Source: Caldilineae bacterium (GTDB lineage: Bacteria; Chloroflexota; Anaerolineae; Epilineales; Epilineaceae). Taken from it: a DNA stretch of 64,000 bases. The translations under genes and the position numbers were made by a program. Where the stretch lies: contig JACKBJ010000003.1 in assembly GCA_020634625.1 (NCBI GenBank), positions 1 to 64,000 on the forward strand, read 5' to 3'. Each line of letters begins with the position of its first letter. Within the stretch, counting starts at the first letter, position 1. Under the pieces are notes generated by a model that saw nothing but the letters and a program-made list of their open reading frames with translations, did not search any database and was not told where the DNA came from. Positions 25,346 to 33,975 of this stretch are shown one piece after another.

Positions 25346-26658
25346 GATCCCGGGCGCTCCGAGCGCCCCCGGCCCGGCGGCTCGGTGAGCGGCGGTGGCT
25401 CGAGGCTCGGCCCGCCCCCGCCCGGCGTCGGCGTGTCGGTGGGGCTGGGGCTGGGGCTGGCGGCGGCCGGCGTGAGCTCGGCCGGCTGTTGCGCCGGCGC
25501 GGTCACCGCCGGCCCTGGCGGCGTCGAGGGCGGCGGCGTTTCGGGCGGCGGCGTTGGTGAAGGTTCGCCGGCGCCGGGCGTGGGCTCGGCTGGCTCCGGC
25601 GCTGCGGTCGCTGCCGGGCAGCTGTGGCCGAGGCCGAAGTCCAAGCTGGCCGGTCCGGCCGTGTCGATCCGTCGGCTCGCCCCGCCCAGGCTCGGGCAGG
25701 CCAGCCAGAGCGGGTCGATCTGCAAGAGGGTCACCTGCAGCGGCAGCCGTCCGCAGAGCGGACCGAGGTGCAGCGAGATCGCCGTCTCGCCCCGGGCTTC
25801 GATCAAGCCCTCGGTCAGCGCCTGCGGGCTGCTGTCGTAGACCGAGAACTGCATCCCTTCCGGCAGCGCCTGGCTCGAGCCGGGCCCAGGTTGCCCGTCG
25901 CAGTCGAGGCAGTCGGCGAAGATGCGCAGGGTGAGGTCGACGCAGGCAGGGGCCGGGTCCTCGGCCGGTGCCGGCGTCTGGCTGGGTGCCGGGCTGGGGC
26001 GGGGCGCCTTGGGCTCGCCCGGATCGGGCTGCTGCGGCTTGTTCGCGCCGCCGCCGGCGTCGCCGAAGGGATCGTTGTCGCCGCCGCGCGGGCCGGTGAC
26101 GCCGCGCGGCCGGAGCGTCGGCAGGCGCGTGCCGCCGGCCGCCCGGCCGGCCGGCGGCGCCTGGATCTCGGCCAGGCGGGCGGCTTCCGGGGTGCGCAGC
26201 GCGTAGCGGACCTGTCGATCGACGGGCCGCGCCGCCGGGGAGGCAGCCAGGCTGGCCGGGTGCGCGGCGGACGGGTCGGCCGCGGCGAGTCGGTCGGCAT
26301 CGCCGGGGCCATCGAGGGCGGCCGGAGCGGCGCGATCCGCCGGCGTGGCCGGGCGCCAACCATCGCCCAGGGTCAGCAGACCGCCCAGGGCCAGCAGCGC
26401 CAGCGGCAGCATGCGCGGCAGGAGCCAGCCGCGGGGCCGCGGGGCGGCCAGGCTCGGGATGCGCAGCAGCTGGGGCTCGAGCCCGGCCGGCGGGTCCAGG
26501 ACGGGGATCGACCGCAGCCGCGCCAACACCTGCTGCTCGGCACGCCAGGCCAGGCGGCAGCTCTCGCAGCCTTGCAGGTGCTCGGCCAGCATGCGCCGTT
26601 CGGGCCGGTCGAGCTCGCGGTAGACGCCGATGAGCCGGCGGATGCGGGCGCAGGTCAT
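25342..26658 (-). CDS. Zinc-finger anti-sigma factor with large extracytoplasmic part
   Basis: The 438-residue protein has a ZAS zinc finger at the N-terminus (C3, H27, C31, C34; 'HLQGCESC'), one membrane segment at about 78-97, and about 340 residues outside. The outer part is Pro/Ala/Ser-rich with one compact Cys-containing beta domain (about 245-350) between low-complexity linkers. ZAS proteins hold an ECF sigma factor until a signal triggers release. The ATGA overlap with the sigma gene and the GTGA overlap with the VWA gene make a three-gene operon. The usual short sensor domain is here replaced by a long linker-domain-linker. Confidence 0.88.
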   Translation of the reverse strand: MTCARIRRLIGVYRELDRPERRMLAEHLQGCESCRLAWRAEQQVLARLRSIPVLDPPAGLEPQLLRIPSLAAPRPRGWLLPRMLPLALLALGGLLTLGDGWRPATPADRAAPAALDGPGDADRLAAADPSAAHPASLAASPAARPVDRQVRYALRTPEAARLAEIQAPPAGRAAGGTRLPTLRPRGVTGPRGGDNDPFGDAGGGANKPQQPDPGEPKAPRPSPAPSQTPAPAEDPAPACVDLTLRIFADCLDCDGQPGPGSSQALPEGMQFSVYDSSPQALTEGLIEARGETAISLHLGPLCGRLPLQVTLLQIDPLWLACPSLGGASRRIDTAGPASLDFGLGHSCPAATAAPEPAEPTPGAGEPSPTPPPETPPPSTPPGPAVTAPAQQPAELTPAAASPSPSPTDTPTPGGGGPSLEPPPLTEPPGRGRSERPGS

Positions 26659-27215
26659 GGCCGCTCGTCCTCGAAGACGCGGGCCAGGGCCTCGCGGGCA
26701 CGCTGGCGGCGCTTGCGCGCCGCCTCGGGCGTGATGCCGAGCACCTCGGCCACCTGCGGCGCGCTGAGCTCGGAGAACTCGAAGAGCATCAGCACCGCCC
26801 GGTGGTGCGGCGCGATGCGCATCATCGCGTCGTCGATGCAGATCCGCCCCAGGCGCTCGTCCTCGGAGCGGGTGCTCGCCCGAAGGGTCTTGACCAGGTC
26901 GAAGACCATGCGCGGGCGGCGCTTGCGCCGGCGCAGCTCGTCGGTGGCCACGTTGGTGGCGATGCGAAAGAGCCAGGCGCGGTGGTTGGCGCCGCCGTCC
27001 AGCTTGGGCAGGCCGCGATAGGCGCGCAGATAGGCTTCCTGGGTCAGGTCCTCGGCCAGGGCCGAGTCGCCGACGATCCGGAAGACGTAGTTGTAGATGC
27101 GGCGATGGTAGTCGCGCACCAGGCCGACGTAGAGCGTGTCCAGCTCGGCGGCGGCCTGTCGCTCGACCGGGATCACCGCATCCGCGGATTCCTTGGAGAG
27201 GGTCATGGAGCTCAT
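26655..27215 (-). CDS. ECF sigma factor
   Basis: The 186-residue protein has sigma region 2 ('YNYVFRIVGDSALAEDLTQE', 'HRAWLFRIATNVATDELRRR') and region 4 ('LMLFEFSELSAPQVAEVLGI', 'ARKRRQRAREALARVFED'). It should direct RNA polymerase to a small stress or envelope regulon, held by the anti-sigma encoded next. ATG 27215 is chosen because TATAAT ends exactly 6 bases upstream; the longer open frame (to 27416) is poor sequence. The mRNA would be leaderless. Confidence 0.93.
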   Translation of the reverse strand: MSSMTLSKESADAVIPVERQAAAELDTLYVGLVRDYHRRIYNYVFRIVGDSALAEDLTQEAYLRAYRGLPKLDGGANHRAWLFRIATNVATDELRRRKRRPRMVFDLVKTLRASTRSEDERLGRICIDDAMMRIAPHHRAVLMLFEFSELSAPQVAEVLGITPEAARKRRQRAREALARVFEDERP

Positions 27216-27221
27216 CGCCCG

Positions 27222-27227
27222 ATTATA
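27222..27227 (-). promoter_or_regulatory. TATAAT of the leaderless ECF sigma operon
   Basis: The minus-strand hexamer 27227-27222 places +1 on the A of ATG 27215. No strong -35 is seen. Confidence 0.6.
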
Positions 27228-27500
27228 ACGCCTCAGGCCCGGCCGGTGTGACCGCTCGCTCGACCGGCTCGGCCGGGGAGCCGACGCAGCCGGTTCGCTC
27301 GACCCGGCGTTTCGGGAGCGTTGAACCGAAAGGCATCGACGATCGTATGATAGCGATGCGGGCCGCCGCTGCTCGGTGCGGCACGCAAACGGCGCGCTTC
27401 GGGACCTGCGACGCATCGGGGTTGACGCGCGCGAACGGCGTGGCCTTACCCGTCGCGATACCCTTGCGGGGTTTCCGGCGCGGCGCTAGACTGACTCCCG
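27228..27500 (+). promoter_or_regulatory. Divergent region between two ECF sigma genes
   Basis: For the plus-strand gene, TTGCGG (27464-27469) and TAGACT (27487-27492) are 17 bases apart, and ATG 27501 follows after 8 bases, another near-leaderless start. A second weaker pair, TTGAAC 27321-27326 and TATGAT 27346-27351 (19-base spacer), lies further upstream. Confidence 0.45.
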
Positions 27501-28154
27501 ATGGCGTCGGCATTGAGCCAGGAGATGCACATGCGGCCAGAAGGCAGCGTCCAGACGGCGGACCGATGCGATGACGCGACCCTCGTGGCGCGGGTCATCG
27601 ACGGCGATCGACGGGCCTTCGAGGTCCTGTACGAACGGCACAAGACGCCGCTGTTCCGCACGGCGCTGGCCATCACGCGCGATCGCAGCGCGGCCGAGGA
27701 GCTCCTGCAGGAGGCCTTCCTGCGGGCCTTTCGCCATATCCGCCGCGTCGAGCTGCGGCCGGAGGCCAGCCTGCGGCCCTGGCTGCACCGAATCCTCATC
27801 AACCTGAGCTATGACTGGTCGGCGCGTCGGCGCATCAGCGCCGGCCCCGATGGCGGGCTCGTCGAGCGCATCGCGGCCCGGTCCGCCTCGCCCGAGCGCC
27901 AGGTCGAGCGCCGCGATCTGGAGCGGCTGGTCGCCGAAGCCATCGAGCAGCTGCCCTTCAAGCAGCGCATCGTGGTCATCCTGTTCTACCTGCACGACAT
28001 GGACCTGATCGAGATCGCCGAGCTGCTCGATCTGCCGCCGGGCACCGTCAAATCTCGTCTGCACTATGGCCGCGCGCGGCTGCGCGAGCAGCTGTCCAGC
28101 GACCTCCGCCTGCCCTTCTTCCCGGAGTTGAGCCATGCGCCCGCCACGTTCTGA
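27501..28154 (+). CDS. ECF sigma factor (second)
   Basis: The 217-residue product has ECF region 2 ('FEVLYERHKTPLFRTALAIT', 'AEELLQEAFLRAFRHI', 'LRPWLHRILINLSYDWSARR') and region 4 ('LPFKQRIVVILFYLHDMDLI', 'LPPGTVKSRLHYGRARLREQ'). These are close to the RpoE-like ECF group. It overlaps the next gene by 20 bases, which suggests coupling with a cognate anti-sigma. It is transcribed away from the first ECF operon. In-frame ATGs at 27525 and 27531 are alternative starts. Confidence 0.93.
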   Translation: MASALSQEMHMRPEGSVQTADRCDDATLVARVIDGDRRAFEVLYERHKTPLFRTALAITRDRSAAEELLQEAFLRAFRHIRRVELRPEASLRPWLHRILINLSYDWSARRRISAGPDGGLVERIAARSASPERQVERRDLERLVAEAIEQLPFKQRIVVILFYLHDMDLIEIAELLDLPPGTVKSRLHYGRARLREQLSSDLRLPFFPELSHAPATF

Positions 28155-28722
28155 GCCCCAGCCCTGGCGCGACGACCGCCTCGGCCGAGACCTGCGCGAG
28201 GGCTTCGACGCGCTGCGTCGAGCCGAGCCCGGTCCCGGCGTCTGGGACCGGATCGCGCGCGAGATCGATCCGCCGCGTCGCGGCGGGGTCACGACCTGGA
28301 TCGGCGCCTTGGCCAGCGGGCGGCATGCGGACGGCCTGGGCGCGCGCTTGAGCGGCGCGCGGCGGCCGGTTCTGCTCCTGGGCACCACGGCGCTGGCCTT
28401 CAGCCTGGCCTTCGGCAACCTCGTCAGCATCGGCGCGGGCCTGCTGCCCAGCGCCTGCTCCGACGGCGCCGGCTGCACCTGGGACCGGCTCTCGGGCGCC
28501 GAGCTGGCCATCCAGCCGGTGCCGATCGACAGCGCGGTCGAGGAGCAGCCCGGCTGGCTCTTCCGCGTGGCGCCGCGCCCGCATATCGACCGCGACGCGC
28601 GCCTGCGGCGGCTGATGGCCGGTCGCGAGGCCTTCAACCGCGGAGACTGGCTGCGCGAGCCGCCGGCGCCGTCGCGCGGGGCGATGGCCCCGGCGCTGCT
28701 CGGTCAGTTGGCGATGCATTGA
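28135..28722 (+). CDS. Putative anti-sigma or sigma-coupled membrane protein
   Basis: The 195-residue protein has a cytoplasmic N-terminus with 'GVWDRIAREI' (a motif common in anti-sigma factors), one membrane helix at about residues 80-102 ('VLLLGTTALAFSLAFGNLVS'), and an outer part with two Cys. It lacks the ZAS zinc-binding residues. The 20-base overlap with the sigma gene is the main reason to call it an anti-sigma candidate. It is followed after 10 bases by a peptide-binding lipoprotein gene. Confidence 0.6.
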   Translation: MRPPRSEPQPWRDDRLGRDLREGFDALRRAEPGPGVWDRIAREIDPPRRGGVTTWIGALASGRHADGLGARLSGARRPVLLLGTTALAFSLAFGNLVSIGAGLLPSACSDGAGCTWDRLSGAELAIQPVPIDSAVEEQPGWLFRVAPRPHIDRDARLRRLMAGREAFNRGDWLREPPAPSRGAMAPALLGQLAMH

Positions 28723-28732
28723 TTCAGCCGAC

Positions 28733-30439
28733 ATGAGCCGCGGCAAGACGATCGTCGTCCTGATCCTGTTCCTGGCGCTGTCGGCTTGCGGCTTGCTGGC
28801 CGGCGGCGCCTGGCTCGTCCTGCGGCAGGCCCAGCCCGGGCCGAGCCCGTCCAGCGGCCAGGCCCCGGCGGATGCGCCGGAGACGGCCGACGGCGCTTCC
28901 GCCGCGCTGGATGGCAGGCCCGCGTCCGCGCCGGACGCAGCGCGCCGCGGTGGCAGCCTGACCCTGCCCGGCAGCATGCCCTCCACGCTCGATCCGGCCC
29001 TGGTGCGCGACGTGGGCTCGGCGGCCTACATGTACGAGATCTACAGCGGTCTGGTGACGCTCTCGCCCGAGCTGGAGGTGGTGCCCGACCTGGCCGAGCG
29101 CTGGGAAATCGGCGCGGGCGGCACCGAGTACACCTTTCACCTGCGCGGGGACGCCCGCTTTCAAGACGGCAGCCTCGTCACCGCCGATGCCCTGGCCTTC
29201 GCCATCGAGCGCGGCTGCGATCCGGCCACCGGCTCGCTGGTGGCACCGGTCTACCTGGGCGACATCGTGGGCTGCCTGGAGAAGCTGGCCGGCCAGCGTC
29301 AGACGGTGACCGGCCTGCGCGTGCCCGACGCGCGGACCCTGGTGCTCACGATCGACGCGCCCAAGGCCTATTTCCTGGCCAAGCTGACCTACCCCACCGC
29401 CTTCGCCCTCGACCCCTTGCAGCTCGAGTCGGATCCCGACTGGCAGGCGCATCCGAACGGATCGGGCCCCTTCCGGCTGGTCGAGCTGATCGAGGACGAG
29501 CGGGCGGTGCTGGAGCGCAATCCGGGCTACCCCGGACCGGGCCCCTGGCTGGACCGGGTCGTCTTCGACCTGCGGCCGGCGGCGTCGGTGACGCTCTACG
29601 AGAACGGCGAGCTCGATGCCACGCCGGTCGGCCTGGCCGACATCGAGCGGGTGCGCGACCCGCTCAACCCGCTCTCGCGCGAGGTGCACGAAGGCGCGGG
29701 CGAGCTGGGCCTGTCCTACATCGCCTTCGATCTGCGGCAGCCTCCCTTCGACGACCCGCACCTGCGGCGGGCGCTGAACTACGCGTTGGACAAGGCCAAG
29801 CTGGCCGAGGTGGTCATGCGCGGCACGGTGATCCCGGTCTACGGCATCCTGCCGCCGGGCATGCCCGGCTTCGATGCCGCGCTCAGCCCCTACCGCTTCG
29901 ACCCGGCGCTGGCGCGACAGGAGCTGGCCGCCTCGCGCTATGGCGGCCCCGCCGGCCTGCCGCCGATCACGCTCAACACCGCCGGCCTGGGCGGCGAAGA
30001 CCCGCTGGCGATGGCCGTGGCCGACGAGCTGGCCGAGGTGCTCGGCATCGACGTGGCGCTCGAGCAGGCGCCCTGGGAGACCTTCCAGGCCGAGCTCGAG
30101 GCCGGCGCCTACCCGATGTACTCGCTGGGCTGGTCGGCCGACTACGCCGACCCGCAGGACTTCCTGGACGTGCTGTTCCATGGCGCCAGCAGCCTGAACC
30201 ACGGTGGCTACGCCAACCCGGCGGTCGACGCGCTGCTCGAGGCGGCCCGGGTCGAGGCCGATCCCGAGCGACGCCTGGCGCGCTACGCCGAGGCCGAGCG
30301 CGCCATCCTCGAGGATGCCCCCTGGGTGCCGCTCTTCACCGGACGCGAGACCTGGCTCGTGGCGCCCTATGTGCGCGGTTTCGCGATCCCGCCGATCACC
30401 CTGCCGCGCCTGCAGCGGGTTTGGATCGAGGCGCCCTGA
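28733..30439 (+). CDS. Peptide-type ABC substrate-binding lipoprotein (family 5)
   Basis: The 568-residue protein has a lipoprotein signal (lipobox LSAC, Cys at about 19), a Pro/Ala/Ser linker, then an SBP_bac_5 domain: 'GSLTLPGSMPSTLDPALVRD', 'PDLAERWEIGAGGTEYTFHL', 'DARFQDGSLVTADALAFAIE', 'LRRALNYALDKAKLAEVVMR' and 'YSLGWSADYADPQDFLDVLF'. It binds oligopeptides or similar ligands outside the membrane. No permease lies directly after it; it probably serves the importer encoded downstream. It stands in line with the sigma/anti-sigma genes, with gaps small enough for one transcript. Confidence 0.93.
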   Translation: MSRGKTIVVLILFLALSACGLLAGGAWLVLRQAQPGPSPSSGQAPADAPETADGASAALDGRPASAPDAARRGGSLTLPGSMPSTLDPALVRDVGSAAYMYEIYSGLVTLSPELEVVPDLAERWEIGAGGTEYTFHLRGDARFQDGSLVTADALAFAIERGCDPATGSLVAPVYLGDIVGCLEKLAGQRQTVTGLRVPDARTLVLTIDAPKAYFLAKLTYPTAFALDPLQLESDPDWQAHPNGSGPFRLVELIEDERAVLERNPGYPGPGPWLDRVVFDLRPAASVTLYENGELDATPVGLADIERVRDPLNPLSREVHEGAGELGLSYIAFDLRQPPFDDPHLRRALNYALDKAKLAEVVMRGTVIPVYGILPPGMPGFDAALSPYRFDPALARQELAASRYGGPAGLPPITLNTAGLGGEDPLAMAVADELAEVLGIDVALEQAPWETFQAELEAGAYPMYSLGWSADYADPQDFLDVLFHGASSLNHGGYANPAVDALLEAARVEADPERRLARYAEAERAILEDAPWVPLFTGRETWLVAPYVRGFAIPPITLPRLQRVWIEAP

Positions 30440-30564
30440 ACCCTGGCGGGTCGCCGCCCTTCGGTGGCCGAACGCAAACCGGCGCGGCCGTATTTGAACC
30501 CGATCCGGTCTCGAACCGTTATGAATAGCCGAGTGCCGGGGGCGTGAAGCCGTACGGAGCTTGG

Positions 30565-30594
30565 TTGACACCGCTTTCGGGCCTGCGATACAAT
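30565..30594 (+). promoter_or_regulatory. Promoter of the peptide importer operon, with long leader
   Basis: TTGACA (30565-30570), 18-base spacer, TACAAT (30589-30594). Predicted start near 30601, so the leader is about 148 bases. It opens with a small hairpin (30601-30604/30609-30612), then stem 30630-30635/30643-30648. I could not match it to a known riboswitch. Confidence 0.75.
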
Positions 30595-30748
30595 GGCCTG
30601 ACGGTGCGCCGTCGGAAGCCAATGGGCGACCGGCGTCCTGCGCGCCGGGACCAGCCGGCGAAACCAGTCCCTGCGATTCCCCCCCATACGAGTCGCTGAC
30701 CACCTCGTTCGGCGATCTGTCATTCTTTCTACGGAGGAGTAGAAACCC

Positions 30749-32761
30749 ATGAGGAAGTTCCTAACGCTGTTCAGCATGCTGAGCCTGATGGCCTTCACGG
30801 CCGTGGGCTGCGGCACGGCCGAGGAGGCCGTGGACGACGCGGGCCAGGCGGTCGAGGAGGCCGCCGGCGACGCTGCCGACGCGGTCGACGAGGCCGCTGA
30901 TGACGCCGCGGATGCCGCGGGCGACATGGTCGATGCCGTCGACGACGCCATGCCGGGCACGACCGACATCTTCGCCTTCGAGCCGGCCGCCAAGGGTGGC
31001 ACGATGGTGATCGGTCAGAACCAGGAGCCGGACACGCTGTACCTGTACGGCGGTTCGATGCTCGCCGGTTCCTTCGTCCAGAACGCGCTGTACGAGACGA
31101 TCGAGGGCCTGGACTACGACTACCAGGCGGTGATCCTCGAGGATCTGCCGAAGATCGAGAACGGCGGCGCCACGCTCGAGATGGTCTCGGTCGACGCCGG
31201 CCAGCAGTACGTCGACAGCGAGACGCAGGAGGTCGTGACGGCCACCGAGACCGTCACCGATCTGCCGCAGCTCACGGTCACCTTCAAGATGAAGCCGGGT
31301 CTGACCTGGCAGGACGGCACGCCGGTCACGGCCGCCGACTCGGTCTTCTCGCGCGGCCTGGCCTGTCACCCGGACTCGCCGACCAGCAAGTACACCTGCG
31401 ACCGCACGGTGAGCTACGAGGCGAGCGACGACTCGACCCTCGTCTGGGTCGGCCTGCCCGGCTTCACCGACCAGACCTACTTCACGAACTTCTACACGCC
31501 GCTGCCGCGCCACCAGCCCAGCGCCGACGGCACGCCGATGAGCGACATGGAGCCGACGGCGATCCTCGAGGACGAGGAGTTCACCCGCAAGCCCTGGTCC
31601 TACGGCCCCTTCAAGATCACGGCCTGGGAAGCCGCCGAGCGCATCGAGCTCGAGCGCAACGAGTACTACTGGCGCGCCGACGAGGGCCTGCCCTTCCTGG
31701 ACAGCGTGATCTTCCGCATCATCCCCGACTCGAACGCGCTCCTGGCCGCGATCAAGAGCGGTGACATCGACGTCGCCACGCAGAGCGGCATGGGCCTCGA
31801 CCAGTACGAGGCGCTCACCGAGGCCGAGGCCGCCGGCGAGCTCAAGCCCTACTACGTGGTCGGCACGGTCTGGGAGCACATCGACTTCAACCTGAACCCG
31901 ATCGACGATCGCCCGGCCATCGGCGCCTGTCTGGACGTCCGCAAGGCCATCGCCTACGGCACCGACCGGCAGAACATGGTCGACGTGATCCAGAAGGGCA
32001 AGACCAGCATCCAGAACACCTACGTCCCGGCCGAGCACTGGGCCTACCCGGACGAGGCCTCGCTGACGCTCTACGACTACAACCCCGAGACGGCCAAGCA
32101 GATGCTGGACGCGGTGGGCTTCACGGACGAGGACGGCGACGGCGTCCGCACCGCGGCTCAGGACATCACCTGCACGGTCACGACCGACATCGACGGCAAC
32201 ACCAAGGACCAGGTGATCCCGGCCGGCACGCCGCTGGAGCTGACCCTCAACACGACCGAGGGCAACCAGATGCGCGAGGAGGCCACGCTGCTCTTCCAGC
32301 AGAACATGGTCGACATCGGCGTCAAGATCAACCTCGAGTACCTGGCCGCCAACATCTTCTTCGAGGACGGGCCGGACGGCCCGCTCTTCGGCCGCCGCTT
32401 CGACCTGGGCCAGTTCGCCTGGCTGACGGGCGTGCAGCCGCCGGTGGGCCTGTACTGGTGCACCGAGGTCCCGAGCGAGGAGAACGCCTGGGCCGGTCAG
32501 AACGAGACCGGTTGGTGCGATCCCGCCTACGACAAGGTCGCCAAGCAGGCCGACAACACGCTCGAGCGTGCCGACGCCCTGCCGAGCTACCACGAGGCGC
32601 AGAAGATCTTCACCGACAACGTGCCGGTGCTGCCGCTCTTCGCGCGGGTCAAGGTCATGGCCACCACGCCGGACGTGGTCAACTTCGCGCCGAACCCGAC
32701 GGTCAACGCCGAGACCTGGAACATCGAGGCCTGGGGCTTCGCCGAGACCGCTTCCGAGTGA
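30749..32761 (+). CDS. Peptide ABC importer substrate-binding lipoprotein (family 5)
   Basis: The 670-residue protein has a lipoprotein signal (MRKFLTLFSMLSLMAFTAVG then Cys21). Residues 24-66 form an Ala/Asp/Glu repeat predicted as one amphipathic helix, an unusual stalk before the SBP_bac_5 domain ('MVIGQNQEPDTLYLYGG', 'FKMKPGLTWQDGTPVTAADS', 'PYYVVGTVWEHIDFNLNPI', 'VRKAIAYGTDRQNMVDVIQK', 'MREEATLLFQQNMVDIGVKI'). A GGAGGAG site precedes the ATG. It captures peptides or related solutes for the permeases encoded next. Strong codon bias suggests high expression. Confidence 0.95.
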   Translation: MRKFLTLFSMLSLMAFTAVGCGTAEEAVDDAGQAVEEAAGDAADAVDEAADDAADAAGDMVDAVDDAMPGTTDIFAFEPAAKGGTMVIGQNQEPDTLYLYGGSMLAGSFVQNALYETIEGLDYDYQAVILEDLPKIENGGATLEMVSVDAGQQYVDSETQEVVTATETVTDLPQLTVTFKMKPGLTWQDGTPVTAADSVFSRGLACHPDSPTSKYTCDRTVSYEASDDSTLVWVGLPGFTDQTYFTNFYTPLPRHQPSADGTPMSDMEPTAILEDEEFTRKPWSYGPFKITAWEAAERIELERNEYYWRADEGLPFLDSVIFRIIPDSNALLAAIKSGDIDVATQSGMGLDQYEALTEAEAAGELKPYYVVGTVWEHIDFNLNPIDDRPAIGACLDVRKAIAYGTDRQNMVDVIQKGKTSIQNTYVPAEHWAYPDEASLTLYDYNPETAKQMLDAVGFTDEDGDGVRTAAQDITCTVTTDIDGNTKDQVIPAGTPLELTLNTTEGNQMREEATLLFQQNMVDIGVKINLEYLAANIFFEDGPDGPLFGRRFDLGQFAWLTGVQPPVGLYWCTEVPSEENAWAGQNETGWCDPAYDKVAKQADNTLERADALPSYHEAQKIFTDNVPVLPLFARVKVMATTPDVVNFAPNPTVNAETWNIEAWGFAETASE

Positions 32762-32809
32762 CGTGACGTTCGAGCCGTTCAGCGTTTGATCTCCACATCG
32801 TAACGAGGG

Positions 32810-32844
32810 GCCGGGCCGGCGGGCGCGCTGTCCGCCGGCCCGGC
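32810..32844 (+). promoter_or_regulatory. Intercistronic hairpin between binding protein and permease genes
   Basis: A perfect 13-bp stem (32810-32822/32832-32844) with a 9-base loop lies between the SBP stop and the permease start. Such hairpins keep SBP mRNA levels above those of the transporter genes, by partial termination or mRNA protection. Confidence 0.6.
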
Positions 32845-32884
32845 TTCTGGAGAGCGACCGCACCGATTCAAGGAGCAGCCTCCC

Positions 32885-33952
32885 ATGACCGGTTACCTCA
32901 TCCGCCGCGGCATCCAGATGGTCATCGTCCTCCTCATCTCGTCGATCGCCATCTACAGCTTGCTGCTGGCCGCGCCGGGCGGGCCCTTCTCGGGCCTCAA
33001 GCAGCTGACGGGCAGCAAGGACCGGGTCAGCGATGCGCAGATCGCGAACATGGAGCGGCTGCTGGGCCTGCACCTGCCGCCCCAGATGCAGTACCTGGCC
33101 TGGCTGGCCGGCGACGACTGGATGGGCAGCCTGAACAAGGATTGGGAGGGCCACCGCAAGGGCGTGCTGCGCGGTGACTTCGGCAAGTCCTTCAAGCAGA
33201 ACCGCCCGGTCATCACGCTCATCGAGGAGCGCCTGCCCAACACCATCAAGCTGATGGCGGCGTCGGGCCTGCTGGCGATCCTGGTGGCGGTGCCGATCGG
33301 CGTCTTCTCGGCCGTCAGACAGTATTCCAAGCTCGACTACACCTTCACGTTTGCCACCTTTGTCGGCATCGCCATCCCCAACTTCTGGTTCGGCCTGATG
33401 ATGATCATCATCTTCGGCAACCTGTTCAAGAGCTGGGGCTTGCCTTTCTTGCCGACCGGCGGCACTGAGAGCGTGCGCATCCGGCCGGGCAGCCTGCAGG
33501 CGGTGCTGGGCGTCTCACCCGGCACGGCGCCGGACCAGCTGATCCACCTGATCCTGCCGACGCTCACGCTCAGCCTGTCCTCGATGGCCGGCTGGGGCCG
33601 CTTCGTGCGGGCCAGCATGCTCGAGGTCCTGCGCCAGGACTACGTGCGCACCGCGCGCGCCAAGGGGCTGACCGAGCGGGTCGTGGTGGCCAAGCACGCG
33701 CTGCGCAACGCCCTGATCCCGCTGGTCACCATCGTCACCTTCGAGCTGCCGGCCATGTTCGGCGGCGCGATCCTGACCGAGACGGTCTTCTCGTACCCCG
33801 GCATGGGCCGGCTCTACATCCAGGGTCTGCTGGGCTTCGACTATCCGGTGGCGCAGGGCTTCCTCGTGATCACGGCCGTCCTGGTGGTGGTCGCGACCCT
33901 GATGAGCGACGTCCTGTACACCGTCGTCGACCCGCGCATCCGCTTCAGCTAG
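32885..33952 (+). CDS. Peptide ABC importer permease, DppB/OppB type
   Basis: The 355-residue inner-membrane protein has the DppB layout: helix 1 near the N-terminus, a long extracytoplasmic loop (about 28-120), then five helices. The EAA loop 'VRTARAKGLTERVVVAKHAL' contacts the ATPases. AAGGAG stands before the ATG. Paired with the next gene it forms the translocation channel. Confidence 0.96.
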   Translation: MTGYLIRRGIQMVIVLLISSIAIYSLLLAAPGGPFSGLKQLTGSKDRVSDAQIANMERLLGLHLPPQMQYLAWLAGDDWMGSLNKDWEGHRKGVLRGDFGKSFKQNRPVITLIEERLPNTIKLMAASGLLAILVAVPIGVFSAVRQYSKLDYTFTFATFVGIAIPNFWFGLMMIIIFGNLFKSWGLPFLPTGGTESVRIRPGSLQAVLGVSPGTAPDQLIHLILPTLTLSLSSMAGWGRFVRASMLEVLRQDYVRTARAKGLTERVVVAKHALRNALIPLVTIVTFELPAMFGGAILTETVFSYPGMGRLYIQGLLGFDYPVAQGFLVITAVLVVVATLMSDVLYTVVDPRIRFS

Positions 33953-33975
33953 ACCCATTCAGAGGAGAGACGGGA

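Noticed and set aside
30601..30700. Cobalamin riboswitch in the importer leader
   Set aside because: Words such as GGAAGCC are present but the full B12 box and core order are not.
28724..33154. Long minus-strand frames opposite the peptide-binding proteins
   Set aside because: Both lie opposite clear SBP_bac_5 genes and show no recognisable protein features.
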